Shown here: piece after piece, positions 29,988-30,359 of the stretch
How positions within the stretch are numbered: the first letter of the stretch is position 1
Layout: the number at the start of each line of letters is the position of its first letter
DNA from: a virus
IMG/VR virus record: IMGVR_UViG_3300024335_000033
Location: 1 to 30,359 of that record
DNA: 30,359 bases
Direction: 5' to 3' (one strand)
Program-made: the position numbers and the translations under genes
Notes under the pieces: generated by a model
What the model was told of the DNA's origin: nothing
Databases searched by the model: none
The model's input: the letters and a program-made list of their open reading frames with translations, nothing else

Positions 29988-30193
29988 TTGTTGTACCAAT
30001 GGGTGATAGCAAATTCATCTGCTGCCATTACATTTCTGCACTTGTAGGCGAAGTCAACCATCACCTCTTTCTCTTTCTCAATCATTGATTCTGCTAACTC
30101 TACTATCTGTTCGTGCCACATAAATGGTTGCACATCTTCATCTTCTTGTCTCTTTCTAATTGCAGAAATCAAATCTTGCATTGGTGTTTTCAT
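29963..30193 (-). CDS. hypothetical protein, 76 aa
   Basis: Unrecognised charged protein with a helical pattern (MKTPMQDLISAIRKRQEDED; EQIVELAESMIEKEKEVM) and C-terminal HWYNKTFNTKER. The last seven residues equal those of the gene cut by the right edge, because both ends lie in the 28-bp repeat. It is led by a leader (about 30194-30217) that partly resembles the same repeat. Function unknown. Confidence 0.6.
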   Translation of the reverse strand: MKTPMQDLISAIRKRQEDEDVQPFMWHEQIVELAESMIEKEKEVMVDFAYKCRNVMAADEFAITHWYNKTFNTKER

Positions 30194-30294
30194 TTCTTTT
30201 CAGTTTTAAAGGTTATATGTCTATGCAAATGATTTGATGGAATTTCCCATCATTATACGCTTAAACACTTGTTAGTGGTGTAAATAAGCACCAT
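30194..30294 (-). other. non-coding leader between two replication genes
   Basis: About 100 bases without a credible gene; on the minus strand only a 8-codon and a 10-codon frame occur. It contains an interrupted stem (TGGTG 30276-30280 with CACCA 30289-30293). The minus-strand sequence aacctttaaaactgaaaaga just before the 76-aa start is a degenerate copy of the 28-bp repeat. No clear promoter consensus is seen. Confidence 0.4.
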
Positions 30295-30319
30295 TCATCT
30301 CTCTTTGGTGTTAAAGGTT
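30292..30319 (-). repeat. 28-bp exact repeat, copy 2 (stop/start junction)
   Basis: Second exact copy of the 28-mer. It holds the end of the gene cut by the window edge (TFNTKER, stop) and an ATG whose frame stops after 8 codons, so here the start looks vestigial. Confidence 0.7.
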
Positions 30320-30359
30320 AAAAAAGACCCCATTAACTGCGTGTACTTTGCAGAACCTA
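30295..30359 (-). CDS. partial gene cut by the right edge (C-terminal end)
   Basis: An open minus-strand frame enters from the right edge and reads GSAKYTQLMGSFLTFNTKER before TGA at 30295-30297. Only about 20 residues are visible. Its last seven residues match the 76-aa protein through the 28-bp repeat. Too little is visible to name a function. Confidence 0.4.
   Translation of the reverse strand, partial: GSAKYTQLMGSFLTFNTKER

Noticed and set aside
30271-30298. 8-codon frame and its start in repeat copy 2 as a real gene
   Set aside because: Too short and lacking any similarity; best seen as a duplicated start junction.
1-30359. Terminal redundancy or circular overlap of the window ends
   Set aside because: The first and last bases do not match each other; joining them does not give a convincing complete gene either.
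1-30359. tRNA genes
   Set aside because: No cloverleaf with the conserved TTC/T-arm sequence was recognised by eye on either strand.

Overview
This window is a stretch of tailed double-stranded DNA phage (or prophage-derived) genome, about 30 kb and AT-rich. It is tightly packed: most genes overlap by 1 to 26 bases or sit within a few bases of each other. The tape measure protein and two tail-tube-like proteins point to a long-tailed (siphovirus-like) particle. A host among the Bacteroidota (probably Flavobacteriia) is inferred from weak Shine-Dalgarno signals, A-rich leaders, and protein families I associate with phages of that phylum. No integrase, repressor, DNA polymerase, tRNA or reverse transcriptase is visible, so lifestyle cannot be decided. 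One gene is cut by the right edge, so the genome probably continues beyond the window.

Layout. Bases 1-144 hold a 19-bp direct repeat and a long nested hairpin. A lone minus-strand gene of unknown function follows (145-555). The divergent control region (556-1106) contains palindromes, hairpins and very small ORFs. From about 1107 to 24913 every gene is on the plus strand and forms the virion module. It runs: small Cys-containing protein, terminase small and large subunits, probable tail chaperone, probable tail terminator and neck proteins, tape measure, tail-tip proteins, DUF5824-like protein, XkdF-type protease fused to a scaffold, major capsid protein, a tail-tube-like protein, a decoration protein, a second tail-tube-like paralogue, and a receptor-binding block with two fibre + companion cassettes and an arabinofuranosidase-B-like protein. 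Only then come the portal, a head-tail connector and a tiny membrane protein. Portal and connector therefore lie about 20 kb from the terminase, an unusual order.

From 24981 to the right edge every gene is on the minus strand, converging on the virion module at 24914-24980. In transcription order (right to left) this unit carries small proteins, a DnaB/RecA-like ATPase, a DUF1599/MazG-like protein, a PD-(D/E)XK-type nuclease, a RusA-like resolvase, small proteins, a possible gp55-like late sigma factor, a CxxC membrane protein, and finally lysis genes (T7-lysozyme-like amidase, a 41-aa Cys-rich peptide, a holin). Lysis thus sits at the distal end of the replication unit, just downstream of the possible late sigma factor.

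Regulation. A palindromic AATT-GTA-AATT element recurs at six gene ends or junctions in the virion module, including those before the capsid and portal genes. There is a UUCG hairpin after the capsid gene and a strong terminator after the first tail-tube-like gene. A 28-bp exact repeat marks two stop/start junctions in the minus-strand unit.
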